The notes under the pieces were generated by a model. It worked only from the letters and a program-made list of their open reading frames with translations. It was not told the origin of the DNA and did no database searches. A DNA stretch of 55,758 bases, taken from positions 1 to 55,758 of the forward strand of contig JABBOE010000008.1 in assembly GCA_019351955.1 (NCBI GenBank), written 5' to 3'. This DNA is from Pseudomonadota bacterium. GTDB lineage: Bacteria > Pseudomonadota > Gammaproteobacteria > Burkholderiales > Burkholderiaceae_C. Shown here piece by piece: positions 18,759 to 27,711 of the stretch. The number at the start of each line of letters is the position of its first letter. Position 1 is the stretch's first letter. The position numbers and the translations under genes are program-made.

Positions 18759-21700
18759 TCAGCCCGCCGAGCCGTTGTTTTCTGGGATGTTCAAAGTTGG
18801 CAGTGCCTTGCGTGTTTCGACGAGCATCAACGGCCCCTCGTCCGCCAGCGCTAAGGGCTTGCGCTCGCGCGGCGCATGCTTTGGCACGCTCATCTGGCGC
18901 AAAGCACGTTGGGCCTGCTCGACACGGATGGGATCCGACTGCACCCATTGCAGTCCGGCAGCCTGCACCACAGCGTTGAGGGCCGGTATGGGCAGGGACT
19001 CGGGCGCCGGCTCCAAGACAGCGGCCGTGGCACTTGCCACTTGAGCGCTGGGGACCACGGGCTCTGCCTGCGCAGGAGTTACGGCAATTGCCGGCGCGAT
19101 CAATGCAGGCTGTGCGACTGGAGCCGGTGCGGCACGAGCAGACTCAGCAAAAGCGGCGGGTGGTTGCCCGGCATTCTCGGCTTGACCGCCGGCATGCATC
19201 TCCATCATTGCCGCGCCAGCGCTCGCCACAGAAGTCGGTGCATGGGGAACATGGGGCTCGAGGTTTGGCAAGAGTGATTCGTCAGCGGTGAACTGTGAAG
19301 TCGATCTTTGATCGGTGTCCGTCGCTTCCTGCTCAACCGGTTCGTGGTGCTCCTCAGGGTTGACGGCATCGCTGATCGTCGCTTCCTGCGATCGGCCACC
19401 GCGGCCTCCGCGGCGCCGGCGGCCGCGGTTGCGACGCGTTGCCGCGTCGCCACTGGCACCCTCCAGCGGCGGCGCGGCTTCATCGAGCGCCGGCGATGGT
19501 GTGATATCCGCGAGCGCCACGGGCGGCGTGATCGCTTCATTCGGCACGGATGCGCCGGGCTCTTCGGACGGCGCGGGCGCGGGCGCTGGCAAGGTCAGGC
19601 CGAAGCTTTCCCAGGTCTCTTCGCCTGCGGCAGGAGCCTGAGCCGGGCGCGGTGGCTGGCGGCCATTGCGTGGTCCGCGCTCCTGGCGTTCACCGCGATC
19701 CGCACGCTCTGTTCGCTCAGGGCGGGCAGGCTGCGTTTCCCCCGATTGTGCGGACCGAGTGCCTTTGGCGGGTTGCTGGGCAAGGCCTCCCCCAGCCGCG
19801 CTGCGCTCACCGCGACCGGAGCGGCTCTTGCCCGCTGCGGCATCAGAGGCGCCCTCGCCTTGCCCTTGGCGGCGTCCCTCGCTCAAGGCAGCGGGTTCAC
19901 GTGCGCTGCGTTCGTTACCCTTGGTTCCCTGCCGGCTGCCATCGCGCCCGCGGCCGCGATTGCTTCGGGACGTGCCATTGCTATTGCGGCTCGTCGCGCT
20001 GCCTGGCGCGGATGGGGCGGATGATGCTGCAGGTGCCGCGGCGGGCTGAATAGTGGCGTGCGTCTCACTGCCCCCGAAGACCTTGCGCAGCCAGCTGAAG
20101 AAGCCAGCGCCGCCAGAGGTGGTAGAGGTCTCGGCCTTGACGGCCGGCATAGCAGCAGAGGGTGCGCGAACTGGCGGGCTTGATGGAACAGGCGCCGACG
20201 GCGCAGGTCCTTCGGGCGTGACGCCACGAACCAAGGCTTCCTGGCGCGGGCGCTCATCCTTTTCGCTGCGCAGGATGGTGGTTTCCTGCTCGAATTCTTC
20301 CGCCATGCGGTAGCTTACGGGAAGGTTTTCCAGGCGTGGATCGTCGTGCTTGAGGCGTTCAAGCTTGTAATTCGGCGTTTCGAGCTGCTTGTTGGGCGCC
20401 AATAGCACCGAGGCACGCTGACGCAACTCGATTTTTGTGATCTCGGCGCGCTTCTCGTTGAGCAGGAAGGACGCAACCTCCACGGGGACTTGCACGTGCA
20501 CAGCTGCCGTGCCTTCCTTCATCGCCTCTTCCTGGATGATGCGCAGAATCTGCAACGCGCTGGACTCGGTATCGCGGATATGACCGGTTCCGTTGCACCG
20601 CGGGCACGTCACGTAAGCGCCTTCGGACAGGGCAGGGCGCAGGCGTTGGCGCGAGACTTCCAGTAAGCCGAACTTGGAAATTTTGCTTGTTTGCACGCGG
20701 GCGCGATCTTGTCGCAGGCAGTCGCGCAATCGGTCCTCCACAGCGCGCTGGTTCTTGGGCTCATCCATGTCAATAAAGTCCATGACAATGAGTCCGCCCA
20801 AATCGCGCAGGCGCATCTGCCGCGCGATTTCCTCCGCGGCTTCCAGGTTGGTGCGCAGTGCTGTGTCTTCGATTGCGCTTCCGCGCGTCGAGCGCGCCGA
20901 ATTCACGTCGACGGCCACAAGTGCTTCCGTGTGGTCTATAACGATAGCGCCGCCTGACGGCAGGTTGACCGTGCGCGAGTATGCGGTCTCGATCTGGTGC
21001 TCGATCTGAAAGCGCGAGAACAAAGGAAGGTCATCGCGGTAACGCTTGACGCGGTCCACGTTATCAGGCATGACGTGTGCCATGAACTGATGGGCCTGCT
21101 CGTACACATCTTGAGTGTCGATCAGAATTTCGCCGATGTCACTCGTGAAGTAATCGCGGATCGCGCGAATGACCAGGGATGACTCCTGGTAGATAAGGAA
21201 AGCACCTTTTTGCGACTCGCCGGCCTCTTCGATCGCTGACCATAGTTTGAGCAGGTAGTTCAAGTCCCACTGCAGTTCCTCAGCACTGCGCCCGATGCCA
21301 GCCGTCCGGGCGATCAGGCTCATGCCGTCGGGGTACTGCAACTGTTCCATAGTTTCGCGCAGTTCCTGACGGTCTTCGCCCTCAATGCGGCGGCTCACGC
21401 CGCCGCCGCGAGGGTTATTGGGCATCAGCACGAGATAGCGCCCGGCCAGTGAGATGAAAGTGGTGAGCGCAGCCCCTTTATTGCCGCGCTCTTCCTTTTC
21501 CACTTGGACCAGCATTTCCTGGCCTTCGCGGATCACGTCCTGGATGCGTGCCTGCGAGGGGGCCACGCCTTCCTTGAAGTAGCGGCGCGAGATCTCCTTG
21601 AACGGGAGGAACCCGTGGCGTTCCTCGCCGTAGTCGACGAAACATGCTTCGAGCGATGGCTCAACCCGAGTGACGACGGCACGGTAGATATTGCCCTTGC

Positions 21701-21809
21701 GCTGCTCGCGCCCGACCTGCTCGATGTCGATGTCCAGAAGCTTCTGACCTTCGACGATGGCGACGCGAAGCTCTTCGGCCTGCGTCGCATTAAACAACAT
21801 GCGTTTCAT
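18759..21809 (-). CDS. rne: Ribonuclease E
   Basis: RNase E is the main endoribonuclease for mRNA decay and for tRNA and rRNA processing, and the scaffold of the degradosome. The 1016-residue protein begins [10 protein letters not shown], as in E. coli. It has an S1 domain (about 35-120), a 5'-sensor/RNase H-like region, the catalytic Asp segments [13 protein letters not shown] and [11 protein letters not shown], and the zinc link CPRCNGTG. From about residue 510 it is a low-complexity tail rich in Pro, Ala, Arg and Gly with basic blocks ([14 protein letters not shown]), the expected disordered scaffold. GGAGATATTGAA precedes ATG 21809. It is divergent from rluC, an arrangement also seen in E. 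coli. Confidence 0.96.
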   Translation of the reverse strand: MKRMLFNATQAEELRVAIVEGQKLLDIDIEQVGREQRKGNIYRAVVTRVEPSLEACFVDYGEERHGFLPFKEISRRYFKEGVAPSQARIQDVIREGQEMLVQVEKEERGNKGAALTTFISLAGRYLVLMPNNPRGGGVSRRIEGEDRQELRETMEQLQYPDGMSLIARTAGIGRSAEELQWDLNYLLKLWSAIEEAGESQKGAFLIYQESSLVIRAIRDYFTSDIGEILIDTQDVYEQAHQFMAHVMPDNVDRVKRYRDDLPLFSRFQIEHQIETAYSRTVNLPSGGAIVIDHTEALVAVDVNSARSTRGSAIEDTALRTNLEAAEEIARQMRLRDLGGLIVMDFIDMDEPKNQRAVEDRLRDCLRQDRARVQTSKISKFGLLEVSRQRLRPALSEGAYVTCPRCNGTGHIRDTESSALQILRIIQEEAMKEGTAAVHVQVPVEVASFLLNEKRAEITKIELRQRASVLLAPNKQLETPNYKLERLKHDDPRLENLPVSYRMAEEFEQETTILRSEKDERPRQEALVRGVTPEGPAPSAPVPSSPPVRAPSAAMPAVKAETSTTSGGAGFFSWLRKVFGGSETHATIQPAAAPAASSAPSAPGSATSRNSNGTSRSNRGRGRDGSRQGTKGNERSAREPAALSEGRRQGQGEGASDAAAGKSRSGRGERSAAGGGLAQQPAKGTRSAQSGETQPARPERTERADRGERQERGPRNGRQPPRPAQAPAAGEETWESFGLTLPAPAPAPSEEPGASVPNEAITPPVALADITPSPALDEAAPPLEGASGDAATRRNRGRRRRGGRGGRSQEATISDAVNPEEHHEPVEQEATDTDQRSTSQFTADESLLPNLEPHVPHAPTSVASAGAAMMEMHAGGQAENAGQPPAAFAESARAAPAPVAQPALIAPAIAVTPAQAEPVVPSAQVASATAAVLEPAPESLPIPALNAVVQAAGLQWVQSDPIRVEQAQRALRQMSVPKHAPRERKPLALADEGPLMLVETRKALPTLNIPENNGSAG

Positions 21810-21810
21810 T

Positions 21811-22008
21811 TCAATATCTCCATCCCACCCATCGGGCGGGCTGCGTGACTGCAACGGGGTCACTTGGACCCAACTCGCGCAGCAGGCACGGTGCCAGACT
21901 GGAGAATGACCACAAGGTGGCGAGCAAGCTCGCCACCTCCTTCAGGACAAAAGCCTCGTGAGTGAGGCGCAGCCACCCGGATCTGGGCATGGATGCATGC
22001 TCAGGCAC
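21811..22008 (-). CDS. Possible upstream ORF in the rne leader
   Basis: A 65-codon frame (GTG 22008, or ATG 21990) ends in TGA exactly one base before the rne start codon (TGAAATG), sharing the rne ribosome site region. The product, ending ARWVGWRY, matches nothing I recognise. The tight junction would allow translational coupling to rne. It may be chance, since no strong ribosome site precedes the uORF. Confidence 0.25.
   Translation of the reverse strand: MPEHASMPRSGWLRLTHEAFVLKEVASLLATLWSFSSLAPCLLRELGPSDPVAVTQPARWVGWRY
21915..21938 (-). promoter_or_regulatory. Stable hairpin in the rne leader holding a Shine-Dalgarno-like sequence
   Basis: AGGTGGCGAG pairs perfectly with CTCGCCACCT around a four-base loop. 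On the rne strand the sequence AAGGAGG (21942-21936) is partly buried in the stem. The hairpin lies about 110 nt upstream of the rne start codon. Confidence 0.6.
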
Positions 22009-22441
22009 GGATAAGCTTCACACGTTCCATCCGCGAACCACAGCCCCAGACGACGCGCCGCGCGGCATGTGATGCCGACAGCGGGCGCAGTGCGCGAGCC
22101 GGGATAAAGGCAGTTGGGAATGGGCACGTTATGCGTTTTGTCATGGACCGCGGCCTGGGGCCGGGTCATATGGGGCATTCTGTTCGTTCAGACTTCGAGC
22201 TTGCTGATCCAGCAGCAGGCCAGACAACCGCTTTGGTCTGGGCCGCTGGACGTGCGGACTTCGGCGCAGCGCAGAGACCATGCCCATCGGTTGGGTTGCC
22301 GCTTCGGGGCTCCCATTGGCGGAGTCCTCGAAAGCGGCACGGATGCGGACCTAAAATGCCAGAGCAATGGGCGTGAATCCTTCAGTTTGATTCAGGCCCC
22401 ACGGCATTCAGATGCACATCCCTCCACTCAGCCGGCCTCTG

Positions 22442-22471
22442 TTAGCACGCGCTTCGTACGCCAATTATATG
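22442..22471 (+). promoter_or_regulatory. Possible rluC promoter overlapping a divergent rne -10 box
   Basis: TTAGCA (22442-22447) is followed, 17-18 bases later, by TTATAT/TATATG (22465-22471). The same bases read TATAAT on the minus strand. Both are weak matches in the -35, so this is tentative. Confidence 0.25.
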
Positions 22472-23482
22472 CACCGTCCTACTCCAGCAGCTTCCACCAT
22501 GCTCCCCGTGGGCGAATCGGGGGCAGGCCAACGCTTGGACAACTTTCTTGCGCGCGTGCTCAAAGGGGTGCCTCGCAGCCATATTTATCGCATCGTGCGT
22601 TCGGGCGAAGTGCGCGTCAATGGCGCGCGCGCCGAGGCGTCGCAGAAGCTGAACGAGTCTGATCAGGTGCGTGTGCCGCCTATCCGCACCGCACCGCCAG
22701 GGACGGCAGTGCCGGCTCGGCAATACCCCATTTTGCATGAGGACGCGTGGCTACTGGCCATCAATAAGCCGGCGGGAATCGCAGTGCATGGTGGCTCAGG
22801 CCTGAGTTTCGGGGTGATCGAGTCCATGCGTGCGGGCCAGGAGGGGCGTTTTCTGGAGTTGGTTCATCGGCTCGATCGTGACACTTCCGGAGTGTTGTTG
22901 TTGGCCAAAAAGCGCAGTGCCCTGACTGCCGTGCACGCCAGTCTGCGCGAACGCGAGGCTGACAAGCGGTATTTTGCACTCGTGGCCGGGTTGTGGAAGG
23001 GTGATGCAGTCACGGTTAACACGCCCTTGCATAAATTCCTCACAGCCTCAGGCGAGCGGCGTGTAAGGGTGGCGGCGGCTGGCGAGGGCCAACCGGCTCG
23101 AACCCAGTTTCGTCCCCTGCAGCGCTACCCTTGGCCAGATTCTGCGCTGGTCGCAGCGACGGGCATACCGGGCATGACCCTGTTTGAGGCGCGAATCCAC
23201 ACGGGGCGCATCCATCAGATCCGCGTGCATCTACAAAGCTTGGGGTTTCCGATTGTGGGCGATGAAAAGTACGGGTCCGAGGCCTTCAACCGGGCTCTGG
23301 CACGAGGCGGCCTGCTGCCGGGGTTGCCAGGCAACGCCCGCATGTTTTTGCACGCGGCCAGGCTGGCGCTCAATCACCCACATGGCGGTCAGCCGTTGGT
23401 GCTGACGGCCGACTGGCCGGAAGATGACGCACGATGGTTGCGGAGTCTCAGCGAACGGTGTCGGCAATCACCCCAATCCTGA
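22469..23482 (+). CDS. rluC: 23S rRNA pseudouridine synthase RluC
   Basis: RluC makes pseudouridine at positions 955, 2504 and 2580 (E. coli numbering) of 23S rRNA. An S4 RNA-binding domain (AGQRLDNFLARVLKGVPRSH) is followed by the RluA-type catalytic motif HRLDRDTSGVLLLAKK, with the nucleophilic Asp in HRLDRD, and the conserved GRIHQIRVHLQSLG. The start is uncertain: ATG 22469 gives 18 residues before the S4 motif, as in E. coli; ATG 22412 and ATG 22499 are in frame, and none has a clear ribosome site. The product is about 337 residues. The order rluC-gph-sppA is common in Burkholderiales. Confidence 0.93.
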   Translation: MHRPTPAASTMLPVGESGAGQRLDNFLARVLKGVPRSHIYRIVRSGEVRVNGARAEASQKLNESDQVRVPPIRTAPPGTAVPARQYPILHEDAWLLAINKPAGIAVHGGSGLSFGVIESMRAGQEGRFLELVHRLDRDTSGVLLLAKKRSALTAVHASLREREADKRYFALVAGLWKGDAVTVNTPLHKFLTASGERRVRVAAAGEGQPARTQFRPLQRYPWPDSALVAATGIPGMTLFEARIHTGRIHQIRVHLQSLGFPIVGDEKYGSEAFNRALARGGLLPGLPGNARMFLHAARLALNHPHGGQPLVLTADWPEDDARWLRSLSERCRQSPQS

Positions 23483-23490
23483 ACACCCAT

Positions 23491-24153
23491 ATGTCCCTTG
23501 CACGAACCGCATATTCCCTCCTGGTCTTCGATTGGGATGGGACTTTGATGGACTCCACCGCCGTCATCACCCGGTCGATCCAGGCTGCCTGTCGGGATTT
23601 GGGCCTTGCCGTGCCCAGCGATGTTGACGCGTCCTATGTGATCGGCCTGGGCCTCGGCGATGCCTTGCGCTACGCCGCACCAACGCTGGACCCTGGTGAT
23701 TACGACAAGCTCTCGCAGGCCTACCGCTGTCACTACTTTGCGCACGACAACGACCTTACATTGTTTCCCGGCGCGCTCGACATGCTGCTGGCACTCAAAT
23801 CCGCCGGGCATAGCATCGCCGTAGCCACTGGCAAGTCGCGGCTGGGACTGGACCGCGCGCTGGACCACGCCGACCTGCGCCATCTGTTCGATGCAACGCG
23901 TACAGCCGATGAGAGTGCGTCCAAGCCGCACCCGGCCATGCTGCAACAGATCATGGAGACGCTGGGCCATGGCCCCGAGCAAACCCTGATGATCGGCGAC
24001 ACGACCCATGACCTGCTCATGGCCCGTAACGCAGGCGCGGCAGCCGTTGCCGTCAGTTACGGTGCCCACGACGTTCGGGAACTGGCTGCATTGCAGCCCG
24101 TCTATGTGGCCGCTTCAGTCGCATCGCTGCAGCGTTTTCTTCTTGACGAATGA
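23491..24153 (+). CDS. HAD-family hydrolase, phosphoglycolate phosphatase-like
   Basis: This 220-residue HAD subfamily IA phosphatase has motif I FDWDGTLMDS, motif II in AVATGKS, motif III lysine in SASKPHPAM, and motif IV in MIGDTTHDLLMA. Similarity is to Gph-like phosphatases, but the substrate (phosphoglycolate or another small phosphate ester) cannot be assigned. The start ATG 23491 is eight bases after the rluC stop; a longer frame from 23434 overlaps rluC and is not needed. It lies in an operon with rluC and sppA. Confidence 0.88.
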   Translation: MSLARTAYSLLVFDWDGTLMDSTAVITRSIQAACRDLGLAVPSDVDASYVIGLGLGDALRYAAPTLDPGDYDKLSQAYRCHYFAHDNDLTLFPGALDMLLALKSAGHSIAVATGKSRLGLDRALDHADLRHLFDATRTADESASKPHPAMLQQIMETLGHGPEQTLMIGDTTHDLLMARNAGAAAVAVSYGAHDVRELAALQPVYVAASVASLQRFLLDE

Positions 24154-24238
24154 GCCCGCAGCGGCATGTGGTCAGCGCACACTGCTATTCTGCCCGCGCG
24201 CGCTTTTGTGCCGCCCCCGAGACGCTGCCTGAGAAGCC

Positions 24239-25240
24239 ATGAACGATAAGCATCCTGAAGACTTTCCACGAGAACCCGCGCTCGGCGATGCCGCGCATCC
24301 GCCTTCCGGTGCGTGGGAGCGCAGCGTGATGGAAAGGTTGGTGTTGGAAATCGTCGCCGAAAAGCGCCGAGCTCGCCGCTGGTCGATTTTCTTTCGCCTG
24401 GTCTTCCTTGGCCTGCTGGTAGCCGTGCTTGCTGGTGGCTACATCGCCGAGTACACGAGCGGGACGTCGATCGGCGCGCATACGGCGCTGGTCGAGATCA
24501 ACGGGGAGATTTCTGCCTCGTCGGTTGCCAGTGCGGACAACATCAACGCTGCGTTGCAGGATGCCTTTGATGATGCGAACACCAAGGCCGTGATCCTTCG
24601 TATCAACAGCCCCGGGGGCAGTCCCGTGCAGGCCAGCCAGATCAACGCGGAGATCTGGCGCCTGCGCGCAAGGCATAAAAACATACCGATCTACGCGGTT
24701 TGCGACGAAGTCTGCGCCTCGGCAGCCTATTACATCGCAGTGGCAACCGACAAGATCTACGTGAACCCGGCAAGCTTGGTTGGATCCATCGGCGTGTTGA
24801 TGGAGGGGTTTGGCGTATCAGGGCTGATGGACAAGTTGGGGGTAACCCGTCGCCTGCTCACCGCGGGCGCAAAAAAGGGATTCATGGATCCTTTTTCGCC
24901 CATGCCCGAAGACCAAAAGACCTACGCGTTGGCGATGCTCAAGCAGATCCACATGCAGTTCATTGCCGCAGTCGAGAAGGGGCGCGGCAAGCGATTGAAA
25001 ATTAACGACGATACCTTCTCCGGACTGGTGTGGACTGGGGAATCCGCGGTGAGGCAAGGTCTGGCGGACGGCTTTGGTGACACCGATAGTGTGGCGCGCG
25101 ACGTGGTGCATGAAAAAACGCTGGTGGACTACACCCGGAGTGAAAACGTGGTGGATCGCCTAGCCAAGCGTTTCGGTGCGTCTCTCGGCATGGGCGCCAT
25201 GCACGAGATGATGCAAAGCGGTGGTTGGTCGCTGCAGTGA
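24239..25240 (+). CDS. sppA: Signal peptide peptidase SppA, S49 family, short form
   Basis: This 333-residue membrane-anchored serine protease degrades cleaved signal peptides. One transmembrane segment (about 50-70, FFRLVFLGLLVAVLAGGYI) is followed by the S49 domain: LRINSPGGSP, the nucleophile in CASAAYYIA, and SLVGSIGVLM. The lysine of the Ser-Lys dyad is expected a little after SIGVLM, in the DKLG region. Ala-Ala after the Ser in place of Gly-Gly is seen in other proteobacterial members. The C-terminal half of the long E. coli form is absent, as usual in this clade. It is convergent with the rsmI-like gene 27 bp away. Confidence 0.9.
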   Translation: MNDKHPEDFPREPALGDAAHPPSGAWERSVMERLVLEIVAEKRRARRWSIFFRLVFLGLLVAVLAGGYIAEYTSGTSIGAHTALVEINGEISASSVASADNINAALQDAFDDANTKAVILRINSPGGSPVQASQINAEIWRLRARHKNIPIYAVCDEVCASAAYYIAVATDKIYVNPASLVGSIGVLMEGFGVSGLMDKLGVTRRLLTAGAKKGFMDPFSPMPEDQKTYALAMLKQIHMQFIAAVEKGRGKRLKINDDTFSGLVWTGESAVRQGLADGFGDTDSVARDVVHEKTLVDYTRSENVVDRLAKRFGASLGMGAMHEMMQSGGWSLQ

Positions 25241-25267
25241 CGCAGGAGCCTGCACCTTGCGAGCCGG

Positions 25268-26023
25268 TCAACCCGCCAAAAAGCCGAAGAGGGTCGGAAT
25301 TTTTTCGGGCATGGCGATCCCTTCGCGGCGCCATTGCTCCACGGTGCGTGTACGTACGAAGGCTTGCGGGCCTGTAAGGCCGCAAGCCACAGTCAGGCGC
25401 GTCGCCGGTTGCAGAACGCGCGTCATGGCTAGCAGCAGCGAAGCATTGCGGTAGGGTGTTTCGATGCACAACTGTGTCTGATGGCGCTGGGCGCTTTCGC
25501 GTTCGAGGGCCCGGATCGTCGCGTCGCGAGCCTCGGCCTGAACGGGCAGATAGCCCTGAAATGCGAAACGCTGGCCATCCAGACCGCTTGCCATGAGCCC
25601 GAGAAGAATGCTGCTTGGGCCGACCAGCGGCACGACTCTAATGCCCAGCTCATGCGCGGCCGCAACGACTGCTGCGCCCGGATCTGCGATGCACGGCGCG
25701 CCGGCTTCCGACAGCAGTCCGATGTCCTGCCCATTTTGCGCGGCCTGCAATAGCGCCCGTGTGGAAGCACGGTTCAGTTGTGAATGCTTGGGAAGCACCT
25801 CCATGACATGCTGTTGCAAGGGCACCTGCAGGGGCGAAACCGCATGAATTGCCCCCAGAAAGGCCCGTGCCGTCTTTGCGTTCTCAACGATCCAGTGGTG
25901 CAACGTGCTGGCTGCTTGGATCGTGGCCTGCGGCAAGCTATCGCTTAAAGGCGTCTGCGACACATCGGCCAATGGCGTTGGAACTAGCAGGAGTCTGCCG
26001 TCCTGCGTCGTGGGCAGCTCCAT
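25268..26023 (-). CDS. SAM-dependent tetrapyrrole-methylase-fold methyltransferase (RsmI-like)
   Basis: This 251-residue protein of the RsmI/tetrapyrrole methylase superfamily has LLLVPTPL at the N-terminus, SEAGAPCIADPGAAVV at about 95-110 and VVPLVGPSSIL at about 120-130, typical of the family that 2'-O-methylates 16S rRNA C1402. It diverges from true RsmI, which has the start LYVVxTPIGNL, and resembles the second Burkholderiales paralogue often found next to maf. The substrate is therefore not certain. ATG 26023 overlaps the maf stop in TGATG. Confidence 0.85.
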   Translation of the reverse strand: MELPTTQDGRLLLVPTPLADVSQTPLSDSLPQATIQAASTLHHWIVENAKTARAFLGAIHAVSPLQVPLQQHVMEVLPKHSQLNRASTRALLQAAQNGQDIGLLSEAGAPCIADPGAAVVAAAHELGIRVVPLVGPSSILLGLMASGLDGQRFAFQGYLPVQAEARDATIRALERESAQRHQTQLCIETPYRNASLLLAMTRVLQPATRLTVACGLTGPQAFVRTRTVEQWRREGIAMPEKIPTLFGFLAG

Positions 26024-26637
26024 CACGCGACAGACCCCAATACGGGAAATCCCGCGGCGAGAAGCATGTCGCACAGGGCAATGAGTGGTAGCCCGACAAT
26101 TGCCGTTGGATCGTCGCTGCTGATGGCTTCAACGAGGGCGATTCCCAGACTCTCGGATTTGGCGCTTCCGGCGCAGTCATACGGTTGATCCGCGCGCAAA
26201 TAGGCCTCGATCTGCATGTCGCTTAGCAGCCGCATGCGTACCCGCGTCGGGACTTCCTGCACCTGCGTTCGGCCATCCGGCGCGACCAGTGCAATCGCCG
26301 TGTGAAACACTGAATCGCGTCCGCGCAGGAGGCGCAACTGCGCAGCGGCAGCACCATGGCTACCAGGTTTGCCCAGGACGCGCCCCTCGCATGCACATAC
26401 CTGGTCTGACCCGATGACCCAAGCCCCAGGTTCGAAGCACGCTACGGCGCTTGCTTTTGCCTTGGCCAATCGTAGGGCCATCTCGCGTGGCGCTTCACCG
26501 GGCAGTTGAGCTTCGTCGGTCTGGGGGTGGCGCACAGAGAAGGCAAGGCGCAGTCGCTGCAACAGCTCGCGTCGGTAGACCGAGGTCGAGGCGAGCACCA
26601 GGGGCGGATGGTCATGCGGCTGCGCAATGCCGTACAT
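26023..26637 (-). CDS. Maf-family nucleoside triphosphate pyrophosphatase (YceF-like)
   Basis: This 204-residue Maf protein hydrolyses non-canonical or modified nucleotides to monophosphates. It shows the Maf N-terminal motif LASTSVYRRELL, TDEAQLPGE, the IGSDQV segment, GKPGSHG and the C-terminal YDCAGSAKSE. The SDQV form, rather than SDTVV, and the YDCAGSAKSE region favour the YceF type acting on 7-methyl-GTP. In many relatives this gene sits directly beside yceD-rpmF; here two YeeE/YedE genes lie between. It overlaps the methyltransferase gene downstream. Confidence 0.9.
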   Translation of the reverse strand: MYGIAQPHDHPPLVLASTSVYRRELLQRLRLAFSVRHPQTDEAQLPGEAPREMALRLAKAKASAVACFEPGAWVIGSDQVCACEGRVLGKPGSHGAAAAQLRLLRGRDSVFHTAIALVAPDGRTQVQEVPTRVRMRLLSDMQIEAYLRADQPYDCAGSAKSESLGIALVEAISSDDPTAIVGLPLIALCDMLLAAGFPVLGSVA

Positions 26638-26642
26638 GTTTT

Positions 26643-27071
26643 TCAGTCCTTCTCGAAAAAACGGCCCTCAAGCCAGGCGCCAATCAGGATGCCCCCGATC
26701 ACATAAAGGAGTGGCCAGTTGCCAACGCCAAGCGCGGCAAGCGCAGGGCCGGGACACACACCGCTCAGGCCCCATCCCACCCCGAACAGCGCGGCCCCGA
26801 TAATCGTACGGGCGTTGAGGTCAGAGGGATGAACCCCCCAGCCCAGGCCGAACACTGGGGTGCGCATGAGTGTGGGGATGAAGCGATAGGCCAGCATCAC
26901 GACGAAAGCGGCGCCGGCCATTACCAGCAAAAGGCCCATATTTCTCAGGAGCAGGAACTGGATGATCGCCTCGGGTTTGACCATGGTTGACAAGGCCAAG
27001 CCGAATCCGAAGAGGCTCCCGGCGAGCAAGGCCGAGACGAGTACAGGCAGGGGACGTATGCGTTTGAGCAT
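26643..27071 (-). CDS. YeeE/YedE family (DUF6691) sulfur-transport half-protein
   Basis: This 142-residue membrane protein with about four hydrophobic segments carries the family hallmark SGVCPGPALAALG near residue 108. In two-gene versions of the YeeE/YedE thiosulfate transporter this is the second half (PmpB-like), whose cysteine handles thiosulfate or sulfane sulfur. ATG 27071 is one base from the stop of the partner gene. Neighbouring maf begins only a few bases downstream of its stop (26643 to 26637). Thiosulfate as cargo is inferred from the family. Confidence 0.85.
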   Translation of the reverse strand: MLKRIRPLPVLVSALLAGSLFGFGLALSTMVKPEAIIQFLLLRNMGLLLVMAGAAFVVMLAYRFIPTLMRTPVFGLGWGVHPSDLNARTIIGAALFGVGWGLSGVCPGPALAALGVGNWPLLYVIGGILIGAWLEGRFFEKD

Positions 27072-27072
27072 G

Positions 27073-27549
27073 TCAGAACCCCCCAAGCGCTCGCACCACA
27101 TGCGCGGTAACGATCGCGGTGAAGAGAAAGGTGATGACCGCCAAGAGTGATGGCAATTGCAGCGAGCCAAGGCCGCAGATGCCATGGCCTGATGTGCACC
27201 CACCGCCCATACGGGCACCGAAGCCGCCGATGACGCCCCCGACCAGAAGTTGCCAGGCCGGAACGCGAGTCACGAAACTCTGCCCGTGATTGAAGGCGAT
27301 CGTGAACAACAAGGCTCCCAGGATCATCCCAAACGCATAAGCGAGCCGCCAGTTGCGGGTGGCCATGAATTTCTCTTGCCGGAAGTGCGGCCGCGAGCTG
27401 AAATATGACCATACGGCGCTATAGGCAGTGCTCACTCCGCCAATGAACCCGGTGAGAAGAAACAGTAGGCTCACACCCGCGCCGATTGCAACACCTCCAG
27501 CGAGAAAGTGGGTCCAACCTGTAGGAAACAAGCGTGTAATCCAATCCAT
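27073..27549 (-). CDS. YeeE/YedE family sulfur-transport half-protein
   Basis: This 158-residue membrane protein with about four hydrophobic segments has the diagnostic RMGGGCTSGHGICG near residue 115, the first-half (PmpA-like) signature of split YeeE/YedE transporters. The cysteine in GGCTSGHG is the expected sulfur-contacting residue. ATG 27549 was chosen because homology begins at MDWITRLFP; the open frame continues far upstream through yceD as a shadow. The pair is divergent from yceD across about 160 bp. No sulfur-oxidation or sulfurtransferase gene is adjacent, so the physiological link is open. Confidence 0.87.
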   Translation of the reverse strand: MDWITRLFPTGWTHFLAGGVAIGAGVSLLFLLTGFIGGVSTAYSAVWSYFSSRPHFRQEKFMATRNWRLAYAFGMILGALLFTIAFNHGQSFVTRVPAWQLLVGGVIGGFGARMGGGCTSGHGICGLGSLQLPSLLAVITFLFTAIVTAHVVRALGGF

Positions 27550-27699
27550 GTAAGTATCCGGAAAAATCGAAAACTGGACCCGTCCCTTTCGCTGCATGGG
27601 CGCTTGCGGCACGCCGTGTACCGCGCGCAGGATCGAGCGGAAAACTCTTAAGTTTAGGAGTATTGCCAAGGTGGGCGGGTAAGCGAAAGTATGCGGGGC

Positions 27700-27711
27700 T
27701 ACACTGCGCCC
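27700..27711 (+). promoter_or_regulatory. Possible leaderless-type -10 of yceD
   Basis: TACACT (27700-27705) is followed by six bases and then the start codon ATG 27712. No ribosome site precedes the gene. TTGCCA at about 27664-27669 with AAGTAT 18 bases on is an alternative promoter pair. Evidence is weak for both. Confidence 0.3.

Larger units (their letters stand above)
21810..22468 (-). promoter_or_regulatory. rne leader region, divergent from rluC
   Basis: This gap of about 660 bp holds no recognisable protein gene apart from the weak uORF. Read on the minus strand it probably forms the rne 5' untranslated region. In E. coli the corresponding leader lets RNase E control its own mRNA. 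A TATAAT box on the minus strand lies at 22469-22464, without a good -35, and would give a leader of roughly 650 nt. Confidence 0.45.
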
